Source: RGIG7213 sp045636245
GTDB lineage: Bacteria; Bacillota; Clostridia; Oscillospirales; CAG-272
Assembly (NCBI GenBank): GCA_045636245.1
Contig: JAZTXA010000149.1
Coordinates: 1 to 35,408 of the forward strand
Direction: 5' to 3'
Length of the DNA stretch: 35,408 bases
The position numbers and the translations under genes are program-made. Below, piece by piece: positions 14,272 through 22,287 of this stretch. The stretch's first letter is position 1; each line of letters opens with the position of its first letter. The notes below the pieces were generated by a model. That model saw nothing but the letters and a program-made list of their open reading frames with translations, was not told where the DNA came from and ran no database searches.

Positions 14272-14697
14272 TTATTTTTTCTTTTTTAAATTGTACTGTG
14301 AACGGGGGTTGACGATCTCACGCCAATCAAGGTCGCCTCTTTCAAGTGCGCATATAAGCACCTCGGCTGTGGCAATATTTGTTGCAACGGGCACGTTGTG
14401 CAAGTCGCACATGCGTATTAAGTCGAATGCTTCATCTGTATTTGCCTCAGGCTTTGTATCTCTGAAGTAAAGAAGTACGTCTATCTCGTTGTATGCTATG
14501 CGCGAAGCGATCTGCTGTTCGCCTCCGTGTTGCCCCGAAAGCAACCTTTCGATTTCCAGCCCGGTAGCATCCGAGATGTATTTTCCCGTAATGCCTGTGG
14601 CACAAAGATTGTGTTTACTTAAAATACCGCAGTAAGCGATACATAGCTGTGCCATCAATTCTTTTTTTCTGTCATGAGCGATAATTGCTATTTCCAT
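14272..14697 (-). CDS. mgsA: Methylglyoxal synthase-like protein, diverged at active-site residues
   Basis: This 141-residue protein aligns along its length with methylglyoxal synthases, which convert dihydroxyacetone phosphate to methylglyoxal. Conserved parts are IAHD (His8, Asp9), LCATGITGKYISDATGLEIERLLSG, and VPVATNIATAEVLI. Two active-site positions differ. The catalytic Asp of the GGDQQ motif (Asp71 in E. coli) is Glu60 here. The region holding E. coli His98 reads FRDTKPEANTDEAF and lacks the His. The minD-mgsA neighbourhood is common in Firmicutes. The gene lies 40 bases downstream of the MinD-like gene and directly upstream of the thrS T-box leader. The fold assignment is firm, but the activity may be altered. 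Confidence 0.85.
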   Translation of the reverse strand: MEIAIIAHDRKKELMAQLCIAYCGILSKHNLCATGITGKYISDATGLEIERLLSGQHGGEQQIASRIAYNEIDVLLYFRDTKPEANTDEAFDLIRMCDLHNVPVATNIATAEVLICALERGDLDWREIVNPRSQYNLKKKK

Positions 14698-14737
14698 AAC
14701 AACCCGTACCTTTCTTCACCTTGCGATGATATCCGTG

Positions 14738-15535
14738 CTATTTTGTCAGAACCCTTTTACGCCTTATTTTTTTGACACCCTTAAGTATGGGAGTGTATCT
14801 TTCACCTGTTTTGTCGGCAATGATCCTTGATGCGATATTTTTAAATGCTCTGTATGAAATAAAGCTGTCATCTGAAGCAAGCAAGCCCTTTTCCTGGGCA
14901 TATATGAGGTTTGCATCATACGGTACGACACCGAGCAGGGGAACTCTTGTTGAGTCGATTATATCGATCATTCCGATTCTTTTACCGCCTGCAACCGAAT
15001 TATAATCGAAGTTGTTTACAATAAGCCTCGGCTTGACGTTTGCGTTTTCGCAAAGCTCTGCACTTCTTTGCGCTCCGCGCAGTGATGCGGGCGTATGCGA
15101 TGCAATAACAAGCGCCTCGTCCGATGCGTCCAAAGCACAGCCGAGAATAAACGTGTCAGCCCCTGACGTATCAAGAATTATATAATCCAAGGACTGTTCG
15201 CTTGCAATCTTTTTTATTCCGTTTGCGAAATCTTCCTTAGATATTGTGTCGGAAAATTTGTACGGCGCGCCGATAAAGTAAAGTCCTTCGGTGCGGCTGT
15301 CCGTTATAACAGCATCGGAATATGAGCATCTGCCCGTCAAAACATCGCTTATATCAAACATAAGCGAGTCTTCATACCCCATTATCAAATCAAGAGAACG
15401 GACGTCAAAATCAAGATCACACAAAAGTACGGAAGCCCCTGATTTTGTAAGCTGGAAAGCAACATTTGCGGCAACTGTGGATTTGCCGACACCGCCCTTG
15501 AGCGACGTAGAAACGAAAATTGTTGTTTTATCCAT
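14738..15535 (-). CDS. minD: MinD/ParA-family P-loop ATPase
   Basis: This 265-residue cytoplasmic ATPase has the deviant Walker A motif KGGVGKST at residues 13-20, switch I region DLDFDVRSLDLIMGYED, DISDVLTGRC (very close to MinD) and Walker B-like YIILDTSG. MinD helps place the division septum by cycling on the membrane with MinC. The C-terminus (GVKKIRRKRVLTK) is basic, but does not show the clear amphipathic membrane-targeting helix of MinD, and no minC or minE is adjacent. A more general ParA-like role therefore remains possible. It is followed by the mgsA-like gene in the same operon and has a clean promoter upstream. Confidence 0.82.
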   Translation of the reverse strand: MDKTTIFVSTSLKGGVGKSTVAANVAFQLTKSGASVLLCDLDFDVRSLDLIMGYEDSLMFDISDVLTGRCSYSDAVITDSRTEGLYFIGAPYKFSDTISKEDFANGIKKIASEQSLDYIILDTSGADTFILGCALDASDEALVIASHTPASLRGAQRSAELCENANVKPRLIVNNFDYNSVAGGKRIGMIDIIDSTRVPLLGVVPYDANLIYAQEKGLLASDDSFISYRAFKNIASRIIADKTGERYTPILKGVKKIRRKRVLTK

Positions 15536-15564
15536 AAAAAACTCCGCCTTATGATTATAAGTTT

Positions 15565-15593
15565 ATTTTACCACTAACGAATGATTTTGTCAA
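15565..15593 (-). promoter_or_regulatory. Promoter of the minD-mgsA operon
   Basis: On the minus strand TTGACA (15593-15588), a 17-base spacer and TAAAAT (15570-15565) lie 30 bases upstream of the MinD-like start. Confidence 0.75.
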
Positions 15594-15631
15594 TAACCTT
15601 TTAAGAAAAATGTTATTTTTCCTGTTTTTTC

Positions 15632-15949
15632 TCAAAAATTGCGGTTGACAGTAAGCGCGATAAGCAGATCTGTGTCATCGTCCGATGCTGATCTGTTTCT
15701 GCCCGTTTTCCCGCATTTGTCACATTTATGCGTGATTATAAAGCCTTTTTTTGAGTCAGGCTCAGCCGATACGGGCCGCATAACGCCGCCGCAGTCTGAC
15801 GCCCTGTCGCCCGGGTTTACATCAAGGTGAAGAGAGCAAAGACACACCGGACAGTGGTTTCGTGAAGTATAAACAAGGGGGAAAACCTCATTTTTACAGT
15901 TTGCGCATATAAAGCCCGAATCGTTTTTGGTAAATCGTTTTGTTTGCAT
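15632..15949 (-). CDS. RNHCP-domain zinc-ribbon protein
   Basis: This 105-residue protein has two CxxC pairs separated by the family's diagnostic segment: ICANCKNEV at the N-terminus, then SRNHCPVCLCSLHLD containing RNHCP, and later HKCDKCGK. The RNHCP family is a small zinc-ribbon group of unknown function found in many Gram-positive bacteria. The C-terminal tail is acidic (SASDDDTDLL). It stands alone, upstream of the MinD-like operon on the same strand but with the minD promoter in between. Confidence 0.88.
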   Translation of the reverse strand: MQTKRFTKNDSGFICANCKNEVFPLVYTSRNHCPVCLCSLHLDVNPGDRASDCGGVMRPVSAEPDSKKGFIITHKCDKCGKTGRNRSASDDDTDLLIALTVNRNF

Positions 15950-16007
15950 AAATCAAGCCTTTTGACACAAAATAATCGTGTCTTGTTTTATCCTTAAAAG
16001 ATATTTT

Positions 16008-16283
16008 ATGGTTATTATAAAGAATTTATCAAAGATTTTTGTAAGCGTTTGCACCCTGCTTTTTCTTTGCATTATCACTTATGCGGGAAGTGCGGTGAAC
16101 AGATATAACGATATGGCACCGCCAAGCCCTGCCGATACGGCTGTGCGCCTGGCAGAGGGGATTTCGGAAAATGCGTCAGCTCCGTCATATTCACTTTCGA
16201 TCATATTCACCGTTTTAGGCATAGGCGTGCTTTTGTTTGCACTTGTCATAGGGCTGGGAATGATCGGAAGGTCACGCAGATAA
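16008..16283 (+). CDS. Small membrane protein, unknown
   Basis: This protein of about 91 residues has two hydrophobic helices, one at residues 7-27 (IFVSVCTLLFLCIITYAG) and one at 62-82 (IIFTVLGIGVLLFALVIGLG), with a polar, proline-containing loop PPSPADTAVRLAEG between them. It ends GRSRR. The ribosome binding site is weak. The ATG at 16008 is preferred over an upstream GTG at 15978 that has no site. Its stop abuts the end of the convergent lipoprotein gene. I do not recognise the family. Confidence 0.55.
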   Translation: MVIIKNLSKIFVSVCTLLFLCIITYAGSAVNRYNDMAPPSPADTAVRLAEGISENASAPSYSLSIIFTVLGIGVLLFALVIGLGMIGRSRR

Positions 16284-17399
16284 TTAAAGCAGAGAGTCAT
16301 CCATCAGCGCGTATGCTTTGAAGTCGTCGGCTTCACATACAGCGGTGATATTTACGCTTTTTTCGGAAAATTTCTTTTCTTTCTTTTGTGATATTATTTC
16401 GCTGTCAAGCTCTGCAAAAAAGTTTTCGTTTACTTCTTTTTTGTAACCGCCGTCTTCAAGTGCGTACTTTTTCATTATGTGTATGCCGTATGCGCTTGTA
16501 ACGCTTTTTACTTCGTCCTCTTTCATATCAAAGGCGGCATTTAAAAAGTTTTCCTCGTACGGCGAGTTCTTTGTGAGAAAATATCCGTCCGTGTAGTAGG
16601 TCATTCCCTCGTCCTCGTTGTATTCTTCGATCAGCTTTTCGAAGTCGCCATCCTTTGCTTTTTCAAATATATCGGCGGCAAGTGTTGTTTTTGCCGCGAT
16701 TTCCTCGCTTGTCAGCTTCTCTGTCTTATAGTACCCCGTTGACGGGTCCATGATGCGCTCTCCGTCGTCGTCAAGCACGTATTTATCCTTCGTGTTTATA
16801 AGTACGTGCTTTACACGTACATAATTTTCTTTATAGTAGGCATCTCTGTCTTCATCTGTCACCTTATCCGTGCCGAGCTCTCCGTACAGATAATCCTCCA
16901 CCATTGTCCTTTTGATCTCTATTTCGTATATGTCACGAAGCTGATTTATATTGAGCTTGTAGTTTGAAAGATGTGTGTTGAGCGCACTGCGTGAGCCTGC
17001 GGCTTTTATATCGTCCTCGATGAACTGATCGACTGAAAGCTCTATCTGCTCCTTTGCGCCGTCTATTTCACCGAGCTTGTATTCGTCGTAAAGTGCCAAA
17101 CACACTACAATATCGGAAATGTAGGATTCCGCCTGCTCCTTTGTTAGGGCATACAGTGATCGTTCCGATATTTCGGTGTCCCAGAAATCCTCGGTATAGT
17201 CAGACTCTGTGACCGTGCCGCTTTGCAGAAATGTGTTCAAAAATTTTGTTTTGTAGTATGCAAGCCAATAATCGTACTGCTTTTCGGTTATGCCGTATTC
17301 ACCGCAGGATATTACATACGGCTCATTTTTTTCGGAGCAACCGCAAAAAATCGAAAGAAGCAGTGTTAATAAGAGAAGTGTTGATATAATTCTTTTCAT
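16284..17399 (-). CDS. PrsA/parvulin-like lipoprotein (second of a tandem pair)
   Basis: This 371-residue protein has a lipoprotein signal with lipobox SIFCGC. An N-terminal SurA/PrsA-like helical region follows (residues 45-175). A parvulin-type peptidyl-prolyl isomerase domain begins at VRVKHVLINTKDKY. It continues through AADIFEKAKDGDFEKLIEEYNEDEG and YGIHIMKKY, the usual end motif GxHI. Such proteins help fold exported proteins on the outer face of the membrane. It starts at the ATG at 17399 because GGTGAT lies just ahead. A longer form would begin at a TTG overlapping the stop of the upstream paralogue. Both genes share one operon. Confidence 0.82.
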   Translation of the reverse strand: MKRIISTLLLLTLLLSIFCGCSEKNEPYVISCGEYGITEKQYDYWLAYYKTKFLNTFLQSGTVTESDYTEDFWDTEISERSLYALTKEQAESYISDIVVCLALYDEYKLGEIDGAKEQIELSVDQFIEDDIKAAGSRSALNTHLSNYKLNINQLRDIYEIEIKRTMVEDYLYGELGTDKVTDEDRDAYYKENYVRVKHVLINTKDKYVLDDDGERIMDPSTGYYKTEKLTSEEIAAKTTLAADIFEKAKDGDFEKLIEEYNEDEGMTYYTDGYFLTKNSPYEENFLNAAFDMKEDEVKSVTSAYGIHIMKKYALEDGGYKKEVNENFFAELDSEIISQKKEKKFSEKSVNITAVCEADDFKAYALMDDSLL

Positions 17400-17410
17400 T
17401 TTATCACCGA

Positions 17411-18529
17411 TCAAAACATGTACGTCCAGGATTCGCTGTATATAACTTCATTTATGGGATATTTTGCGATTATTTCTTCGTTTATTTCTATCTGATCAAA
17501 GTATGACATAAGCTTATTTTTGAATTTTTCTTCCTCCACAAGCTCATCAAAGTTTTTGAAATCGTCCTTGTTTTCCGTATGGTCATATCCCTTGTCGTCA
17601 AGCTCAAGCTTTTTAATAAGGTGAAGTCCGTAATTTGACTTTATAAGTCTCACTTCACCGATCTCCATTTCCTTTATCGGTTCGGATATCTCTGAAAAAT
17701 AGTTATCCGCAGATGTTGTTTTTGCATTGAAATAATGACCGTAGGGATATTTTTCGTACGAAAGCTCCTCTGTGTTTTCAACGATAAGATCGTCAAAATC
17801 CTCACCGTTTTCAGCACGTGTCAAAAGTGACTGTGCATGGGTGAATTTTTCCTCCCATCTTTCGTCCGTCAGCTCCTCAGTCATGGCGATACCGTTTTTG
17901 TCAAACTTTATTTTGCCGTTTTCATCACGCACGAAGTCAACATCCATTATGTATAAATGCTTATATCGATAATAGCTGTCACGGTAATATGCATCTCTGT
18001 CCGATGCGTTCACCACATCTTTGCCTTCTTCGCCGTAAAAATAGTCCTGAAGCGCCTCTGCCTTTGCATCTGTCATGAAAATGTCGTGCATATCGTCAAC
18101 CGAAAGACCGAGTTTTTGCATCAGCTCGTCCTTTTCAAATTCTTCTTCTCCGCCTATGCCGAGCAGAAGCCCGTCTATCATCGTCTGAAGCTCATTTTTC
18201 TTTGCATCTGTCAGAGAAAGTCGGTTTTCTTTAAACAGATATTCGGCAACGAGCTTTGTTTTGATAGCTGTCAAAGAAACATCCTGCAGATATTCCGCAA
18301 CGGTCACTCCGTTTGAAGAAGATGACCAGAATTCCTCCGTATCATCCTCCCCGAATGTGTATATCCAATACGGGCGGTAGCAGGACATATAGTAAGCGTA
18401 TGCTTCCTCACTCATCGATACAGAGCCTATCTTCATTGCATAGCTTCCCGAAAATGAGCAGGAAGATGCAGAAAATATCATACATGCACAAATAAGGGTG
18501 CAGATTATACCTGAATAAAACTTTTTCAC
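17411..18529 (-). CDS. PrsA/parvulin-like lipoprotein (first of a tandem pair)
   Basis: This 372-residue paralogue of the following gene has lipobox FSASSC. A helical chaperone-like region contains LGLSVDDMHDIFMTDAKAEAL. A parvulin-type domain runs from YYRYKHLYIMDVDF to YGLHLIKKLEL. The internal AQSLLTRAENGEDFDDLIVEN matches the parvulin core. The GTG at 18529 is chosen because GGAGG lies five bases upstream and gives a short signal peptide; an upstream ATG at 18574 would add a non-signal extension. The pair probably arose by duplication and shares little more than domain order, so their clients may differ. Confidence 0.8.
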   Translation of the reverse strand: MKKFYSGIICTLICACMIFSASSCSFSGSYAMKIGSVSMSEEAYAYYMSCYRPYWIYTFGEDDTEEFWSSSSNGVTVAEYLQDVSLTAIKTKLVAEYLFKENRLSLTDAKKNELQTMIDGLLLGIGGEEEFEKDELMQKLGLSVDDMHDIFMTDAKAEALQDYFYGEEGKDVVNASDRDAYYRDSYYRYKHLYIMDVDFVRDENGKIKFDKNGIAMTEELTDERWEEKFTHAQSLLTRAENGEDFDDLIVENTEELSYEKYPYGHYFNAKTTSADNYFSEISEPIKEMEIGEVRLIKSNYGLHLIKKLELDDKGYDHTENKDDFKNFDELVEEEKFKNKLMSYFDQIEINEEIIAKYPINEVIYSESWTYMF

Positions 18530-18562
18530 AGTTACCTCCGAGAAAAATCTTGTATATCGGCT

Positions 18563-18571
18563 ATTATACCA
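18563..18571 (-). promoter_or_regulatory. Extended -10 promoter of the tandem PrsA-like genes
   Basis: TGGTATAAT on the minus strand is an extended -10 element about 30 bases upstream of the GTG start. The -35 region is poor. Confidence 0.5.
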
Positions 18572-18638
18572 CACATAAAATATTTATTTCTATATATACC
18601 TGATAATTTTTTTTGAACGGCTTTTATCGTTCTTTCGG

Positions 18639-18667
18639 TTGACAAACAATTTTCCTTGTGATATACT
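18639..18667 (+). promoter_or_regulatory. Promoter of the alpha-galactosidase gene
   Basis: TTGACA at 18639-18644, a 17-base spacer and TATACT at 18662-18667 lie 43 bases upstream of the start codon. Confidence 0.8.
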
Positions 18668-18710
18668 GTGTGGGATAAAGAACTATTACTTTTAATAAGG
18701 GGATATAAAT

Positions 18711-20558
18711 ATGATAAAGCCGCAGTTTTCTTTCCTGTATGACGGCAAGCCGTATGACGGAAAAGGAGCAATAAAAACAACGCTTGAAATAAAAAAGCAC
18801 GAAAAATTTGATGCTGTTGAATGGGTGGTATGGTACGAAAACACATCGGAACAAAACAGCGGAATACTTTCGGAAATAAAGGATATAGACGCAGTGCTCG
18901 CACTTCCCGAATATGTACACGAATTTATGGGAAACCGTTATACATCCGAAGCACCGAAGGTCATCTGGACACAGGGACTTGTTGAGGGTGAGTCATATTC
19001 GTATGATGATGACCGTTCCGCTGAGGAATTTTCATATCACACAAAGTATTTCTACGATAAAGAGGTTACATATACATTTGAAAACGGTGAGGGCAGATGC
19101 TCTGATGAGATAATGCCGTTTTTTGAAGTGGCTTGTCTTGGCAAAGGCTACATCGTCGCCCTCGGCTGGACAGGAAGCTGGATTGCAACTTTGAAACGTG
19201 AGGATGAGGGAATACACTTCAAAGCCGGACTTCGCTATGCGGAATTTTATCTCAAGCCCGGCGAACGTGTAAGAGGCGCATCGATCCTCGTTATGCAGTA
19301 TGACGAAAATGATGACAGATACAACAAATTCCGTGACCTTATGTGGAACGAATACACACCCAAGGCACTTGTAAAACAGCGCCACGGTTTGCTTGCAAAT
19401 CTGTTCTGGGGAAGTTTACCCAGTGACGAAATGATAAACCGCATCAAACGCTTCCGTGAAAACGGTGTTGAGTTTGATGAATATTGGATAGATGCCGCAT
19501 GGAACGGCAAAAAGGCAAAGAGTGACTGCAATTTTGACAGCATCTGGGCTGACGAGGTAGGTGACTGGGAGGTAAAACCGGATGCCCACCCCGACGGCTT
19601 CCTTGATGTTGTTGCCGAGGCTGAAAAAAGTAATGCCGGCTTTATGCTGTGGTTTGACACCGAAAAGGCGGCAAAGGTAGCGCCGATTGCAAAGGAACAC
19701 CCCGAATATTTCATAGATGCGGACGAAGAATATTTGCTTGCGGACTTTTCAAAAAAGGAAGTAAGAGATTATTATTTTGAGATACTCAAAAATCATATAA
19801 AAACTCTCAATATCCGCTGTTACAGACAGGATTTTAACTGTACACCCGATATTTTCTGGAAAAAAGCAGATGAAGAGGGTAGACGCGGTATCACGGAAAT
19901 ATACCACATTTTGGGTATGTATGAGCTGTGGGATAAGCTTATAGCGGAATTCCCGCATCTCATTATCGATAACTGCGCATCGGGCGGAAGAAGAATAGAT
20001 ATTGAAACATTGAAGCGCTCGCTGATGCTTTACAAAACCGACTACCAGTGTATTTTCAATCCCAATCCCGATGTTACAAACGTTCACAATACAAACGCAT
20101 CGCGCCTTTTCCCGATAACGGGCTGTTCGACAAAGAGAAAAATGGACACGTATGCCGCAAGAAGCACATATTCGGCAACGTGGGGCATAGGCTCATATGC
20201 AACGATATTCCACTCAATGACAGACGACGAGATAAAATGGCTTGCCGAAACCGTGAAGGAGTACAGAAAGATACGCAACTATTTTACCTGCCACTTCCAC
20301 AATTTCGGTTCCGATAAGCTCGACACCACCTCATGGGTGATCTGGCAGTACCATGATAAGGACGCTGATGAAGGTATTGTCATGGCATTCAGACGTGAAA
20401 ATTCACCGTGCTGTACATCAAAGATCACGCTTAAGGAGCTTTCGGGCGAATACACCTTCACAAGCCTTGATACAGGCGCATCGTTTGTCGGCGGTGCTGA
20501 CATTACCATCGAGCTTCCCGAAAAGTATTCATCAACCATTATCACATATAAAAAATGA
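18711..20558 (+). CDS. GH36-type alpha-galactosidase
   Basis: This 615-residue protein has no signal peptide, so it should act in the cytoplasm. An N-terminal beta-sandwich (about residues 1-215) precedes the (beta/alpha)8 catalytic domain. The expected GH36/GH27 elements are present: FDEYWIDAAWNG (residues 255-266), GFMLWFDTEKA, the nucleophile Asp374 in CYRQDFN, and Asp430 in DNCASGGRRID as probable acid/base. A C-terminal beta domain ends the protein. It would release alpha-linked galactose or a related sugar from imported oligosaccharides. It is monocistronic, with its own promoter and terminator. The exact substrate is not determinable. Confidence 0.87.
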   Translation: MIKPQFSFLYDGKPYDGKGAIKTTLEIKKHEKFDAVEWVVWYENTSEQNSGILSEIKDIDAVLALPEYVHEFMGNRYTSEAPKVIWTQGLVEGESYSYDDDRSAEEFSYHTKYFYDKEVTYTFENGEGRCSDEIMPFFEVACLGKGYIVALGWTGSWIATLKREDEGIHFKAGLRYAEFYLKPGERVRGASILVMQYDENDDRYNKFRDLMWNEYTPKALVKQRHGLLANLFWGSLPSDEMINRIKRFRENGVEFDEYWIDAAWNGKKAKSDCNFDSIWADEVGDWEVKPDAHPDGFLDVVAEAEKSNAGFMLWFDTEKAAKVAPIAKEHPEYFIDADEEYLLADFSKKEVRDYYFEILKNHIKTLNIRCYRQDFNCTPDIFWKKADEEGRRGITEIYHILGMYELWDKLIAEFPHLIIDNCASGGRRIDIETLKRSLMLYKTDYQCIFNPNPDVTNVHNTNASRLFPITGCSTKRKMDTYAARSTYSATWGIGSYATIFHSMTDDEIKWLAETVKEYRKIRNYFTCHFHNFGSDKLDTTSWVIWQYHDKDADEGIVMAFRRENSPCCTSKITLKELSGEYTFTSLDTGASFVGGADITIELPEKYSSTIITYKK

Positions 20559-20563
20559 TTTAA

Positions 20564-20600
20564 TGCAAAACCGACCGAATATGGGTCGGTTTTGCATATT
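20564..20600 (+). terminator. Terminator of the alpha-galactosidase gene
   Basis: A perfect 13-bp stem (20564-20576 with 20584-20596) and short loop follow the stop. The T tract is weak, so it may act mostly as an RNA 3' stabiliser. Confidence 0.65.
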
Positions 20601-20719
20601 GAGCCTGAAAATATTCAAAATTCCCGTATTGCGAGAGTGATTCTTGCGTTTTCGGGTGGTAATCTCTTTGACAAAATGGTAGAATTTCAGCAACAAATGA
20701 CCAAAGGAAGGTATAACCG

Positions 20720-22063
20720 GTGGAAAAGAAAACAATAGGTAAATTTATATCTGCCCTCCGCAAAGCGAACGGAATGACACAAAAGGAGCTTGGCGAAAAG
20801 CTGTTTGTTTCCGATAAGACGGTGAGCAGATGGGAATGTGATGAGTCAACACCCGAGCTTTCGCTCATACCCGTGATAGCGGAAATATTCGGTGTCACGA
20901 CAGACGAGCTTTTGCGGGGTGAGCGTAACAACCCCGACAAAGAACCGTTGCGCACACAGGAAGATATAAACAAAGAAAAAGCAAAAAGCGATAAGCAGTT
21001 TAACCGTATGCTTGATCTGAAAAGCAGAGAGTATAAAAATCTTACGCTTATATCATTCGGTATCACATTTCTCGGGCTTATTACCGCCGCAATAATCAAT
21101 CTCGGATTTTCAAACGGTCTTATTGCCTTTTGTGTTGCCACGGTGCTTTTTGTAACAAGTGAAATATGCCAGATGTGCTTTACAATAAATTCCCGCATCA
21201 CACCCGATGAAGATGATGATACATACACAGAGAAAATACAAAAGGCAAATACATCATTTGTAAAAACTGCCGTTATCATTTCATTCCTCAATATTGCCGC
21301 ACTTTTCTTCTGTCTGCCCTTGGTAACGCTCATCGACGGGGCAAATTTCGGACTTGCATTCAGTTCATGGCTTGGATACGGACTCTTGTTTTCGGCTGTG
21401 ATGTTTGTTATATGCTATATCATTTATGCGGCTTTTATCCACAAAATGTTTATTGATAGCGGTCTTGTGACACTTGATGAAAAGTATAAAGAAAAAACAG
21501 AGAAAAAAAGAAAATTACTCCTCAAAATCCTTGTAATTTCTTTAAGCATTTTTCTTGTTCTTTATATTGGTGTTATTATTTTAAACAGCATTGATATATG
21601 CGACTATGCAGAAAAGCTCGTATTCAACACCTGTGAAGAGTTTAAATCGTTTGTTGAAAATGATTATGATAAGTGGTACGCCGAGGGATATGAAGATGTC
21701 AGAGATGTTGAAATAGACACAGGACATTTCTCGCTCGGAATGGAAGATACTGTCATTTTGACACCGAATGAAATTCCCGATGAAGAATATGAACCGTTCA
21801 AAGAATACGAAAAAATGTACAGCTATGATGGGGAGCTTATATGCGAATATTATTATAATCCCAATCTTTACGAAAAAATAATATTCGGTGAGCATAATGA
21901 CAAAACACCGATCACCGTGATAACATCGCAGGCATATTATGATACGTGGTCAACATTTAACAATATCAGAAGCTTGATAGAGTTTTTTATGATAACAGAC
22001 ATTCTTATAGCCGCTGCCTTTTATTTTGTAAAGGCTCACAGGATAAATAAAAAATTCAAATGA
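20720..22063 (+). CDS. XRE-family regulator fused to a multi-pass membrane domain
   Basis: This 447-residue protein begins with a Cro/CI-type helix-turn-helix (about residues 7-62: MTQKELGEKLFVSDKTVSRWE, then LIPVIAEIFGVTTDELLRGE). A charged linker follows. Hydrophobic segments near residues 107-125, 127-147, 180-203, 213-238, 267-290 and 420-438 make it an integral membrane protein. Between the last two lies an acidic extracytoplasmic region (about residues 295-410) with several Tyr and Glu. Membrane-bound XRE proteins in Clostridia are thought to sense surface signals. The target is not known. The start is a GTG preceded by AAAGGAAGG. A structured repeat lies downstream. Confidence 0.82.
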   Translation: MEKKTIGKFISALRKANGMTQKELGEKLFVSDKTVSRWECDESTPELSLIPVIAEIFGVTTDELLRGERNNPDKEPLRTQEDINKEKAKSDKQFNRMLDLKSREYKNLTLISFGITFLGLITAAIINLGFSNGLIAFCVATVLFVTSEICQMCFTINSRITPDEDDDTYTEKIQKANTSFVKTAVIISFLNIAALFFCLPLVTLIDGANFGLAFSSWLGYGLLFSAVMFVICYIIYAAFIHKMFIDSGLVTLDEKYKEKTEKKRKLLLKILVISLSIFLVLYIGVIILNSIDICDYAEKLVFNTCEEFKSFVENDYDKWYAEGYEDVRDVEIDTGHFSLGMEDTVILTPNEIPDEEYEPFKEYEKMYSYDGELICEYYYNPNLYEKIIFGEHNDKTPITVITSQAYYDTWSTFNNIRSLIEFFMITDILIAAAFYFVKAHRINKKFK

Positions 22064-22149
22064 AAAAAATGTCCGCACGTGGCTGTTCTCATAAGTAAGT
22101 TTGCAAATTTCATTGTAGAACTTTGTTTCATTCGAATCTTTACAGCACG

Positions 22150-22245
22150 GCGCCATGCCTGCACCCCCCACAGTTGACGTGGCGAACTACGTTACGCCTG
22201 TCAACTGCCTGCAGGCAAATGGCGCAGATATTTCCTTCGGAAATA
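22150..22245. repeat. Structured repeat, copy B (nested stems)
   Basis: The outer stem is 22150-22156/22219-22225, then an AA bulge at 22217-22218, then 22157-22162/22211-22216. Inside is an ACCCCCCA strand and an eight-bp stem 22071+100 region: CAGTTGAC at 22171-22178 pairs with GTCAACTG at 22200-22207. It is capped by a further hairpin GGCGAAC/GTTACGCC (22181-22198). A 3' hairpin TATTTCC/GGAAATA follows (22229-22235/22239-22245). It is homologous to copy A at 11400-11475. Confidence 0.75.
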
Positions 22246-22262
22246 CCGGCAGAGAAACAAAA

Positions 22263-22286
22263 AATCCGCACAAGCGGATTTTTTTC
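22263..22286. terminator. Bidirectional terminator between the XRE gene and the IMPase-HAD gene
   Basis: The stem AATCCGC/GCGGATT with loop ACAA (22263-22280) has an A run on the left and a T run on the right, so it can stop both convergent transcripts. Confidence 0.7.
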
Positions 22287-22287
22287 A

